Shown here: positions 31,705 through 42,800 of the stretch, piece by piece
Numbering within the stretch: position 1 is the stretch's first letter
Layout: each line of letters begins with the position of its first letter
Source: Gnomoniopsis sp. IMI 355080
Taxonomy: Eukaryota; Ascomycota; Sordariomycetes; Diaporthales; Gnomoniaceae
NCBI GenBank assembly: GCA_027946555.1
Contig: JAPEVC010000160.1
Coordinates: forward strand, 1-64,000
Reading direction: 5' to 3'
Length of the DNA stretch: 64,000 nucleotides
The notes under the pieces: generated by a model
Told to the model about the DNA's origin: nothing
Database searches by the model: none
What the model saw: the letters and a program-made list of their open reading frames with translations, nothing else
Program-made: the position numbers and the translations under genes

Positions 31705-33207
31705 TTAGGCTATGTTGAGTGCCTCATCAACGCACCTGGCTTCGGCAATAGACGACTCCAAAATACCTATTTGGTCTTCCGGAACGTCATGCACTTCTCC
31801 ACCAACCATACAGCTCATATCGGGTTTGGATGCGCCCTTTTGCCATTCGGCATCGATCATCCATTTATCTGGGACAGCATAGTCGTGTGACATAGACGGT
31901 ACCTGCTTGTTCTTCAGCAAGCCACCGTTGTACCACAATAGCCTATTATTGTCATCAAGATGAGCAATGACAAAGCTGCAGACCTTCCTGGCGGCAGGAT
32001 CTGTCACAAGAGTGTCCTCCCATCCAACTATTGCGCCGTAATGCTCTTCCATCGCATAAGCGGACCCTGCAAGCTCAAAGCCCATCCACCAGCTCTCCTT
32101 GTCACCATATGTGATCTTGTATGTCGCTTCCTCACGAACTTCGTAAGAGTTCTGCCAGCATATGTGCAGCAGGCCAGCCAGCACATCTGTCCGGCTCTTG
32201 TCTATAATTACCACTCCAGAGTCCCCCTCTTCGGCATAATCTTCTGTCCACACAAGCGACTTGTTCAATGTGGCACTGGGTCTTTTTATTTGGCTCTTCC
32301 ACCACTCATGTCGGTCTTGAAATACGTGCTGCCACAACAAACGGTCGCGGAAGAGATACGCTCCCGTTCGTTTAAAGGCTGGATGATGAAGCAACACTTC
32401 AGGCTTTTGAAGGAAAACGGCGTCGGCATCCATAACAATCAGCTTCTCATACTGTGAGCCAAGCGCCGCAAATGGCTTGATGGCCCATCCACCGTCTTTC
32501 AACTTCAAAGTTGTATCATCGAAAACCGATAGGATGTCGAGAAACTCGAGTTTGGCTGCATTATGGGAAATACTGGGTAGATTCTTGAGGAAAGTTCTAT
32601 TGGTAGGTGACAGATCGTCGTCCCCGGCATACACGATCTGTATTGGGAGCGTGGACTTCAAGACATTGCGAAGGCAACGAATCAACTGCGATGCAAATCG
32701 CAAATTGTGATGTCCAGTGGGTATAACGATGCCGACGGATTTGGGCACTATGGAATCTCGTAGGTCGGTAAATGGTGAGGTAGAGTGCGGATTTTGCGGA
32801 GGGTTGTCTAAGAATGGATACAGTGAAACTGCTATTCGGTCAACGATATCGAGCAACGCTTGCTTTCGAGGTATTGTCTTCTCGCGGTCCGCCGAAACGA
32901 TAAAATCTCGAAGTAGTCGAGTTCTCCGGCCAAGCTCGCCAAAGTTGTCTTTATTTGGTGGAGAAAGAGGATAGTCCTCAAAGTATTGCAGAATCTCCGT
33001 TTCCACCGCCCATTCGTTTGCGGCAGCGAATTGTACACTTGGCAGGTTCGTGCTCGAGGTTTGTGGCTGGGACGAATGTTGCTCTAGAGGTAGGACTTGT
33101 TTTAGAGGAGTCAGTGAAGGAGAATAAAAAAGAAGACTGCCTAAGCAAAATGTAAGGACTGTGAGGGCTACTGCCGTGGGTTTGAACGTGTGCATCGTGA
33201 ATATCAT
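31705..33207 (-). CDS. GT71 alpha-mannosyltransferase (MNN1-like), type II membrane protein
   Basis: Single exon, up to 500 residues; ATG codons at 33207 and 33195 are four residues apart, so either may start. A signal-anchor helix (about residues 11-29, TAVALTVLTFCLGSLLFYS) is followed by a luminal stem and the catalytic domain: GIVIPTGHHNLRFASQLIRC, IQIVYAGDDDLS, GGWAIKPFAALGSQYEKLIV and the metal-binding DxD as MDADAVF (Asp260, Asp262). Later marks are EEGDSGVVIIDKSR and WWMGFELAG. This is the MNN1/alpha-1,3-mannosyltransferase family that extends N- and O-linked mannans in the Golgi using GDP-mannose. Length is normal. It ends the co-oriented run that includes the GH30 and GH1 genes, but its product acts inside the secretory pathway on host-cell glycans. 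Confidence 0.85.
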   Translation of the reverse strand: MIFTMHTFKPTAVALTVLTFCLGSLLFYSPSLTPLKQVLPLEQHSSQPQTSSTNLPSVQFAAANEWAVETEILQYFEDYPLSPPNKDNFGELGRRTRLLRDFIVSADREKTIPRKQALLDIVDRIAVSLYPFLDNPPQNPHSTSPFTDLRDSIVPKSVGIVIPTGHHNLRFASQLIRCLRNVLKSTLPIQIVYAGDDDLSPTNRTFLKNLPSISHNAAKLEFLDILSVFDDTTLKLKDGGWAIKPFAALGSQYEKLIVMDADAVFLQKPEVLLHHPAFKRTGAYLFRDRLLWQHVFQDRHEWWKSQIKRPSATLNKSLVWTEDYAEEGDSGVVIIDKSRTDVLAGLLHICWQNSYEVREEATYKITYGDKESWWMGFELAGSAYAMEEHYGAIVGWEDTLVTDPAARKVCSFVIAHLDDNNRLLWYNGGLLKNKQVPSMSHDYAVPDKWMIDAEWQKGASKPDMSCMVGGEVHDVPEDQIGILESSIAEARCVDEALNIA

Positions 33208-35387
33208 GCTTCGAAGGAGTGTCTGAACTGGCCCTAGATGGCAGATGGTCTATAACTACGCGAGACCCGGAAACTATCTAGGCATATGGTGTGGGATCTG
33301 CCCCCATTTCTTAAGTTTCTTTCAAAAAATAATCAAAGTTGCGCAGCAGTGCCGATAGCGTGCGCAGCAGTGCCAACAGCAAGGGACCATGGACCTTCAT
33401 AGTGCGGGAGAGGCGGGTAAGCGGCATTGGTGGGCCTATCCTCAAGTCATGTTGGTTGATGTGGAGCTGACGAGGCACGCCAAAAATACTAATTCTCGAA
33501 GCCACTCGTCGCAGATTCGCAGGATCGCCGCATGTATCTACCTTGTACCTGAAGCATAGCCCAGTTCGTGCGCCCTACTGTGCAGTACGTGTACTTCCTA
33601 GCACGCGAAGCTGAGAGATATGGCGACAACGTTGGGATGCAACACAGCAGGGGTACCCGAGCCATCCGATCAAAACTGCCATAAGGCTGTCACTACTACC
33701 TGTTTATAATTATATCGCGCTAGTGGTCTGCCCTGACCCAGGCTGCTGGGACCAATTACACCTCGATGCTCAAATCCTAATCACCGATAAACTCGCTTCA
33801 CAAGGCATTCAAGAGACCTTCTTGTCCCAAGTGGTTTCCCAATCACATACATGGACTGCGTCTGATGCGACTAAGGCCTGCGTCCTGAGTATTCCTGGTG
33901 GCCTTCGAGTAACAAGGTAGGACATCAAGAAATTAGGAGGATGACATGCTGCATCATATGTAGCCGAGGGCGTAAGTACATCATGCCAAGACTGCATGCC
34001 TTCGAGTCCTGCTCATGTCTTGAGGTAATTCGGCTTACAACCTGTCAATACTTATATCGGGAGACCTTTCCATTACGTGATAGCGTATATCCCGCTTGAT
34101 GCTCCGATCAGGACCAACCAGACCAGCCAAACAGTCGTCGGAAGGGGGATGGTGGGTGAAGGATTTCGAAGGATCTCCAACGCGATTCAAGCCAACCTAG
34201 GAGCATTGAGTTTTCAAACAGTCCCCGGGTATGTGCGCACTGTATTCCGCATATCCTCCCACAGCCTCACCGCGTCTGGTGTTTCCCGCCCTCACGATTT
34301 CGTCGTTGGCTTTGCCCGGGACTGCTCTTAGCAAAAGGTTGTCTCTGAGGACCCGTTCACGCAGCATGCAGATTGGGATCTTAATTACAGGTTTTACAAT
34401 TCAAATTGTGTCTACTTGATGAACTCGCTCTTATATTTCAGCAGCTCGCAGTGTAAGTGACATAAGAAGACCAGATCAAAAGTCACCTGTCTGAACGAGT
34501 TTGATAATCATCGCTGGGACACCTAAGAACAAGTAGGGACGGTAAAGCATTTGTCGTGTGAGTCGAATTATCAATGACCAAGGTTTGAGCTTCTGTAACT
34601 CTACAGCGACCTTTTGCAAAAAGGGCAGCGGGGACCCCCTTGATCAAATTGCACTTGCGCACTCTCATATAATACAGGATCGTAGGATTCATAGTCAGAA
34701 CTGCAATGTGCGGGCCGGACAGGCCGGAAGTCGCGGTTGGTCGCTTCATTGCGCGGTGCTATAGCGCTTTGTATCCTCTTGTCAAGTTCTGATGCACTTC
34801 ACTGTCACAAAACTGTGCCACCTTCAAAACTGCCACCTTGAAACGGCTTACATGTCATCCCCAAGGCGCCAATACGATCCATCGACCCACGTCCTACCTC
34901 CCCATCTTCTAGTGGCTTACAGGACCCCCGGAGTACCCAATACCTACGCGTGGGTCTGTCTAGCTGAAGTTGAACTCTTCGAACAGGATGATTCCCCTTC
35001 TCGGATTTTCCAACGAAAGTCCACCCACGACAGTCTTCTCTGCTGGCTATATCACAAAGTCACACTAGATCATATGGTCCATATCGAGAGTGACGTGCAA
35101 CTACAAGCAGTCCCCAGTCTCCAGCTTACCTCATATGGCACAGTCGCATGTAGAGTCAGTCACCTCGAGGATAGCGGCCCATGGCATCATCATTCATGGG
35201 TATTGATTTGATTTCACTCCCTACGGGAACTTTTGAAAGTTACGGGACTGTCCATCTGCGCTATTTTCTGGATATAGCGAGCCATATATTGGTGGTATCC
35301 CAAATGTGAAGCGCTTGAAAAGGATTAAATCCCCATATCTGCTTCATGGCAAGTGAAAGCATTTTGAACAGAGCCACAGAAGCTACA
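33208..35387. other. Gene-free interval, 2.2 kb
   Basis: Promoter of the GT71 gene on the left, 3' end of the aldo-keto reductase gene on the right. A 13-bp near-repeat TGCGCAGCAGTGCC occurs twice at about 33341-33374. A 139-codon plus-strand frame at 34792-35211 has no leader, motif or splice context, and I do not call it. Confidence 0.4.
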
Positions 35388-36550
35388 TTACATGTAAGGC
35401 TTGATCTCCCCATCTCCGACATAGCTGTATACAGCCCCAACCGCAGCCGCTACCTCCTCTGGCAACGGCCCCTCGTCGAGAATGTCGAGGTTTTGCTTCA
35501 TCTGATCCACGGTACTCGCTCCAAGGATGATAGCGTCGCCAAACTTTGGATCGAGGATGCTGTGATAAGCCGTCCAACGCAACGCAGCCGCATGGCCCGA
35601 GATCCCGTGCTTGTCACCGGCGGCACTGGCTCGTTGGAAGGCTTCTTCGAGCTGGGGATTGCAATAGTAGTTGCTGTATACCTCGCCGACACGAAGCTAA
35701 GGGTTGTCAGCTCATTGTTCAAGACGGGATTGATCCTGAGAAACGACATACAGAACGGTCGAATCGTGTATTTGATCCTTTGTGATTTCCCGCAAAGAAG
35801 CCGCCACCGGCAGGACTGTATAATCAGTAGTATCATTAGTATTTCACCAGCCACGGAAGAAGAAAAATGATGTCAATGGTGAGACTGACCTATATGCATA
35901 GAAGGCAATATTGTGCTTCCGCAGCACTGGGAAGAGATCCTTCTCTCCACCGCGCACAATTGCATTGTACTGTCCCTGGTACACCGTGGGCTTGATATAT
36001 CCTTTCTCTTCCGAGATTTTCACAAGTTGCTCGACCTCGTCCGGGGTATGATTAGAGACACCGAATTGCTTGATCTTGCCAGCCTTGTACGCTGCGTCCA
36101 TCCCAGCGACGGCTTCCTCGAGCGGCGTCGTGCGGTCAGGCATGTGCAAATAGTAGACGTTCACCTGGGGGATTCTAAGTTCCTTGACCGAGACGTCCAC
36201 ATTCTCAATGATTTTGTCCTTCGAGTGAGGGTGGTCTCCTGCAGCCATAGCTTTCGTGTCGATGGTGAATCGCTTCCCTGCATCCACGGCACCGAGGCGT
36301 GGCTCGGACGTCCCGGGAGCCCCGGGAGCGTATCCGCGAGCCGTGTCTATGTGACGGTAGCCACGTTCGTAGAATAAATTGAGGAGGCTATTGACTTGCT
36401 CTGGGGTGTCGAATTTGGGAAATTTTGAGGCTGCGCTGTCGCCGATCTGAATTAATTCTTAGTATGATTTAACAACTCTGTGTTCTGGCGAGTCAGGCAC
36501 GCTGAACTTACACTAGCAGCGCCCAAGATGACGTTTATTGACGGAGCCAT
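35388..36550 (-). CDS. Aldo-keto reductase, AKR7 (aflatoxin-aldehyde reductase-like)
   Basis: Four exons, 36550-36512, 36446-35890, 35815-35752 and 35696-35388, encoding 322 residues. Donors GTAAGT, GTCAGT and GTATGT and acceptors TTCAG, TACAG and CTTAG join in phase and end at a stop after EIKPYM. The catalytic tetrad is complete: Asp47 and Tyr52 (HIDTARGYAPG), Lys78 (TIDTKAM) and His114 (YYLHMPD). SNHTPDEV, QGQYNAI and the C-terminal HxxLDPKFGDAIILGAS block, which binds the NADPH tail, mark the AKR7 branch. The exon 2-3 junction restores AFYAYSPAGGGFFAG. The family reduces aldehydes, including dialdehydes, with NADPH in the cytosol; despite the family name there is no aflatoxin cluster here. 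The intron positions explain the short broken frames that the raw sequence shows. Confidence 0.88.
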
Positions 36551-37378
36551 GATGATATTCACCCCTGGTTATTCGTGAATCCAAACTGATAAGAGGTTAT
36601 TGCTCTAGAGTGAGCAGTCGTAGAGCATGAACTTCGGATGAGGAAAGGAGAAGATGAGGGACAAGAATCAAGAAAGCATGATCGCCAGCGAATTAATAAT
36701 AAGTGCTTGTAGTCGGCAACGAAGTATCGAGCTTAATAATACAGCTGCGATTGATGCTCTCATGAAACATCCCACCATATTTGGCTCGTATCCTTGCATT
36801 GGACGCTTGTCTGGTGATCCCTGCATGAGCTACCGCACTCCGTATAAGGTTGAGGATTTATAAGCGACGACGCTACTTTCGTTGAAGCCATAGTTTATCC
36901 GACCGTGTGCGGCCATGGCTCCCAGCGAGCATTGTAGTGGCTCGTGACACACAATCAAGGCATCTCTTCAGGTAGAGAGGCCGGCGCGATGGGCGCGGTT
37001 CAACCCGATTGCGCCATTGTCCTGTTGAGCACCTGCAGGCAAGAACAGTTGATTATTCGCCGGAGAGGCGAGTTCACGGGAAGAATGCTTTTTGAATGGG
37101 TCTATTGTCATCAAGTGGTGTGTAGCCTGTCTTTATGTACTGAGCCTCATTAAACCAAAGGAACTTCCTGAATCCTTACCACACCCACAAGCCTGAAATA
37201 AGCCGTGCTGTCTCTCTTTCGTTGTGACCCCGCCGCGAGAAGAGAACCATGATCATCTAGATCGGCAGTGCCGGAAAATAATCACCTTCTAAATAAAACA
37301 AGCATCCGCTATTCCGATTAACCCCAGCAACTCACGATGAATGGCGTGGCACGCCACCCAGTAGACCGTACAGCCATC
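36551..37378. other. Intergenic, upstream of the aldo-keto reductase gene
   Basis: About 830 bp. Promoter of the AKR gene and 3' side of the second dynamin-like gene. No supported coding frame. Confidence 0.45.
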
Positions 37379-39894
37379 TCAGTTCCAACTACCCAACACT
37401 CCCTGGAAAATCTTCTGACCCTCCTCTAGCTTCTTTACTCGGTCTTCAAAGAAAGCACGGTCCCGCTTGGTGGCTTCAGGCTCAGACACAAGAGTCTGAA
37501 GCATGTCATCGGGTATGGAGATGGCCATCATGGGGGAGAATATGTTCTCTAAACCGCGGATCATGCGGCGCTCGATGACCTGTGTTGTGACGTTCGCAAT
37601 GAATACCTTCTGCTGAACCTATTGATAAGAGTCAGATAATGTTTAGATAACAGTGCGAAGTGATGTTATTGCGGAAGATGTTGTCGTGTGCGCGAAGTTC
37701 TCATATAATAGTTGCCCGAGATACATCTGATAAAAGGATTTTCCAAGAAGTGTTTCACCCAAATAACACCAGCAAAAGACGGTGCTCAGGTTGCCGGCAC
37801 GTGCTACTAGACCCCATCTTTCGAGAGACCTCGAGCTATGAATAATTGACGTGACTTACTTTGTAGAAAGCGATCATACAGTCGAGGGCTTCCTCGCAAG
37901 CGAACTTTTCCATGTCTGCGTCAAGTGATTCACCCCATTTCGCGACAGTCTCTTCGACGACTTTGGTGGTATTGACAGTACCATTCACCCGATACTCAGC
38001 CGGTATATGTCCACGCAGCTGTGTCAGAAGTCTATCTTGTCGCTTCTTGTGGATGTTGTCAGTGTAGTAGTGGTTGTAGTTGATAGGGAGCTCCTTCAAA
38101 TCCTGTATCAGGTTTTTTAGTTCCTCAAGCGCCTCATGTTCGCGGCTCTATAGCCCTGTGAGGAGAACTCGTTCCCTGTAAATCAATTTGTGAGTGTTTC
38201 ATTGCAAATGAGTGTAGTGGGTGTGACTTCACGATGCTTCGGGAAGCGAGAACTTACTGCATGCGTTGATGGACATCCTCGGGTGCTCGAGAGGACAAGA
38301 GATCGACCAGGAACGCACGAGTCGACCTGCAGACCTCGTGAATGTGAGGCTTTGCCAATTCTTCCCACTTTTCAGTCTGCTCCCAGAATAGCTCTGCAAC
38401 GAGTCTTGGATTGAAGTTGCCCACCAACTCGGTACCCCGAGAGCGAAGCAGCAGGCGTCCGACCCATTGCAAAGCATCGGCCTTAGAAATGGTCTTGGGA
38501 GCCTTTGAATTCATGACTTCCATCTGTCTTCCCATCACGACAATGAGAAATGATTTGCTTTGGCTGAGGTCATCGTCTGACTGGCCTGGCCCCGTGTCCA
38601 TGATCTTGTACTTGTGCCCCCCGACGCGGACAATTTCCGCGAATTTGAGGTTGTGAAATTGGATCGCGGCTCGCAGTCTTCGATAATATGATGGATAGTG
38701 ATTGAAGAAGTCAGATGGATACAGAACGGTCTCCGACTTTGTATCCCCCTCAACCTGGAAGTGTCTGTGCTCATAGTTGCCTCCCACCGCAGCCTTGCTG
38801 AGCTCGTAACACTCCATGTTGAGTCGCGCCAAGAACATGCGACATTCAGTTACAGAGGAACGAGATTCTCCAAGTCTCTGTAGCTTGTTACGATTGTTAT
38901 TCAGGGCGGTCTCTAGGTCTCTGTGAAGGCGGGGCAGTTCCTTTTTGACGTGGCCGAAGAGTAGCTGACTGAGGCGTATACGAAGAGCGTCGATTCCAAC
39001 GGTCTCCTTGACTAGACGGCTAAATGTAGATGTCCTGAAAAACTCCTCTTCAGCTCGATTACGCTCTTCGTAAGAGAAGTCTCGCTCTTCAAACTTGCGG
39101 TTCTTGATAGCATGCCAGCCGAGCTTGAATTTGACATCCTCGTTGCGCGCCAGCTGGAGAAAGTTCTCCTCGGAGCCAGAGCCCTCGTCTAACTTGTCCA
39201 GCTTGGTGATGATACCTAGCGTCCGATCACCCTCGGGGTCGAACTTGCGGACTTTTGTCAGGATCGGCTGGTTTGCTGCATCATTGCCGGCAGAAATGAC
39301 AGCCAAACAAATGGTGCGAGGCTGTTCGATGTAGCGGTCGGTGATCTCCCCAACCAATTTCACGTCAGCTTCAGACACACCTGAAGTTGAAGATTGAATG
39401 AGACCGGGAATATCGACGATGGTGAGCTGTGGCCGTCCCGGCCCGCAGATCTCGATGCTCAATACGTCCTTTGCAAATACACTGCCGGAGTCGCAGATCC
39501 CCATGGCCTTCTTAGCATTCTCCATGACAGTTGGCAACTCGCTGAAGTCGATGATTGTCTCCGAGTAGGTCTGGATCTCGATTTGCTCATCTTCAGGACG
39601 GCTGGGGTCGGGAATGACGCGGATTGTCAAATTGTCGACTTGGTCTTGACGAAGGCTGATCTCAGTTGCGAAACGAGTGCAAAGGTTATCGCTGCGGGGG
39701 AAAGGGATCTCCGTCAAGGCCTCCAGGACGGAGCTCTTGCCAGCAGACTGATCACCGCAAACAACGATTTGAGGCAAGGACAAGACGCTGTCCAGACCAC
39801 ATTTGCGGATCTGGGAGACGATATCGAGGATGCGTCGTTGCTCGTCAGTCTGAAGGTCTCGGAGTGAAGGGTTGAGATTCATCTTTGCGGTCAT
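37379..39894 (-). CDS. Dynamin-like GTPase, second copy, probable in-frame stop before the effector domain
   Basis: Best model: exons 39894-38258, 38175-37860 and 37618-37379, from ATG 39894. The frame is open 33 codons further upstream but only from TTG. The GTPase domain is intact: GDQSAGKSS at 47-55, DIPG at 161-164, TKLD at 230-233. The C-terminal part carries the effector-type sequence YPI-like PINYNHYYTDNIHKKRQDR and QQKVFIANVTTQVIERRMIR. With the strong acceptor TTTACAG (38176-38182), the second exon reads MQERVLLTGL and then TAG (38150-38148), then resumes as SREHEALEELKNLIQD in the same frame. A weaker acceptor GAG (38146-38148) would bypass the stop and keep frame while dropping ten residues. 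So this is either a gene broken by nonsense or one spliced at a poor site. The second intron is 241 nt, long for this window. The predicted length without the stop is about 730 residues. Confidence 0.75.
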
Positions 39895-42800
39895 CGAGGT
39901 GATCCTGTTCTTGTTGGTGGGACTCTGCTTTCCCGAAGATGGGGTCGTGACCACGTCTTGAGACGATGCCTCAGTCTCTGAATTGTGTAGCAAAACATGT
40001 CAGTAGATGTAGGGAAAGCACACAGATTAGAAATTGAACGCGTATTATGTTGCTCAGCAGCATAGACAGGCTTTCCTGCGTGGGACGACGGCGATACTCA
40101 CAGCGAGAGGTTTGGTCCCGTCGTTGTAGGTGACGTATGTTTGATGGCAGAATTGGATAGCGTGCATAAACGATTGGGATCAAGAGTAGAAAAGTCGCCC
40201 AGTACTTTGAGCTTTGAAAACGGAAGAAAAGAAAGAGAAGGAAAGTCAACAAAGTGTTGTTGAACAGCAAACGCCGTAGTGGTTCCAACCTGCAGAAAAG
40301 TGGGTATAGTATGGGACATTAGGTACCTTGAAAGGATGCGATGCAGCAGCTAGACAAAAGATCTGGAAGACGAACAAATTCTATAAGAAACCATTCTGAA
40401 TACTGTCCCTAGATGATGCAAGAAGTCATACATTCAAGAGAGGGTACATCATAAAATAAGGCGTAATGCAGCTGCCTGTGGAAGAGAGTGAATCCATCAA
40501 CCCATGCCGCCACGGTCCGTCAACCTCCGTTCATCTAGTGAAATAATCTGACGCATTGGAAGGTGGGAAAACTCTCGATACCGTGAGATAGGATTGAATC
40601 CATGAGATCATGTATTTCTCGTAAGCCTTGCACTTCTTATACCCGGTAGTGATGGGTTTGACTATAGAGCTCCAGAAATACTCTGTAGGATGTTGCTTGC
40701 TGTGACAGAGCCCGACAAAGCCGCACAGCCTGAGCATGACGAAATTCACATCAGCCTTGGATCCGAGAGCTGGTACGGAATAGTCGGTCAAATTAAGAGA
40801 CCATGGGGGCGTATCACAAGTCCTGGCGGGCAGGAGAAGTTTCACAAACCACGGGTACAGTGATAAAACTTATCGTAGGACCCAAGTTGCCCCCTCAAGT
40901 CTCAAAGACTTCCAAGCTTTACTCAACTGCGGAGTGAGGTGCGAAATCGAGTAATCGAATCAAATCATAAGTTTGCGAATTTGGTGAAGAGACAGAATAT
41001 TACTACAGCTCAAACTACGGAAGAGGTCTTGAGAGCGCCAAAGGGCGCTAGTCCCAAATGGGAAACAAGAGGCTATCATGAATGATATACCTCATTGGCC
41101 ACTACAGCAAATGTCAAGGCGCAGATCTTATGTGCTGACAGCCACGGTGAGCCTCATAGAATTCAGCTACTTTGATTGTCCTACAGCTACATCCTCCTTA
41201 GTCTTTCACAAGACGAACAAAACCGGAGGTGCGATGCGCACTGTTGCATTCCCAACGTTGCCCGAACGATGAGTCGCCAAAGGCGGTTTGAAAGTGCAAA
41301 CCACAAGTGACCTAGAGGTTTTCATCACTCCAGATCTATAAGCGCTTGAAAGCTATCTAAAAAGAATAATGATCTGCTCAGGGTCAGCTGTGCCTAGCTG
41401 ATGACGGCAGATACGCTCACGCTCGGTAGGAGGTAGTATCGGTTTGGATTCCGAGCTGAGTTCGCGATGAATCCTTTTCCTTTTACAAAAGAAGGCTTAC
41501 AATTCCTCAGCTCAAGTTTTCCAAGAGAATACCCGGTTTTCAAGTGTCTTGGCTATAGTATGTTCACTTTCCACCCGCCAATACCACACTCGTAGACTAA
41601 AAGGCTCATCAAGTTCGACTGTGGGTAGAGCAACCTAGGTAGGTAGATAGATAGGCACAGGAGTTTTTGACCTATGCAGGAGGGCCAGCTATTAAATAAT
41701 CACTCTTGAACAGCGTATTCAACCCCTATAATAGGGAGTCACTCCTTCTATTCCTACCTCCTAGATAATCAACTGTTGTTCATATCCAAAACTGGACTAT
41801 CTGTCTCCTCGACGATATCGTCACCTTGACCTACCCAACATTGACACAGTTGAGACACGGAGACATTGATACTTCTCTAAGATGAATTCACAGTCGATTT
41901 TATGATTTATATCTATCATTTCGCCATTGACCAAGCAGAGAGCCGACCACCTGGGCACCCCTCGACCTTGTTCTAATACCTGTGCTGAATACTGATTCGG
42001 TGGGTGAACGGAGATGAAGATATTTCATGGTTTACGACAAGCATTCCTGGTATAAGTGTACCTCGAAGCTGGGCTATCTCGATTCAACGTTGCTGTAGTT
42101 GTAACAAGGTCCAGGAACACATACTCTTGCCACACTGTGGCATTGTGGGGGGCGCAGCCACACCGTTGGGGGCGCCTGGGTCATGTTGAACAGTCTGACA
42201 TACAGAATCCTACCAGAGTACTTGATGTGTGGCTTTGGTGATATCCGAGACTACGATATGAGTTGGCGAAGCCCAAATTCCACCAAACCCGGAACGTTGC
42301 ACAAGGTACTGTGGCATCTGTGCCAAGCAACATGTCCAAGCTTAGGTGCAACACAAATTTGGTCTGGAACTTTTGGCGTTGAAAGGGCTTAGGAAGAGAC
42401 GAAGACGCAAAAGATACCATTGGCTGGATATTTTGTCATGTGGTCATCGTCTCACTACCAGTGAGAGTTGGGCCAAGTCAAGGATCCATGCGGCGATGAT
42501 GAGATGGAGGATTTCTAGGGCAGACTAAAATATTAGACTATGTGTCAAATGTCACAATGATGGTGATCTTGCCAACTCCAACTGACGTCTGTCTTTAGTG
42601 TTGAAATTGCAGCTGAACGACGGGGTTGTTTGTTTGCCGTACCTACAGCCGATGTGTTTGCTACTCAAGAGTAGACCGTAGTCCAACCAATGTCTTCGCA
42701 GACTAGCTGCATAATCTCCGCAAAACCTGCGGCATGGGGAACGAGTTTACTTGAAGTGGCATCGTGCCTGATTCGCACGTGCTATCTGCTCTAGCCTCCA

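Noticed and set aside
34792..35211. 139-codon plus-strand frame
   Set aside because: No recognisable motif or signal and no neighbour context; likely chance.
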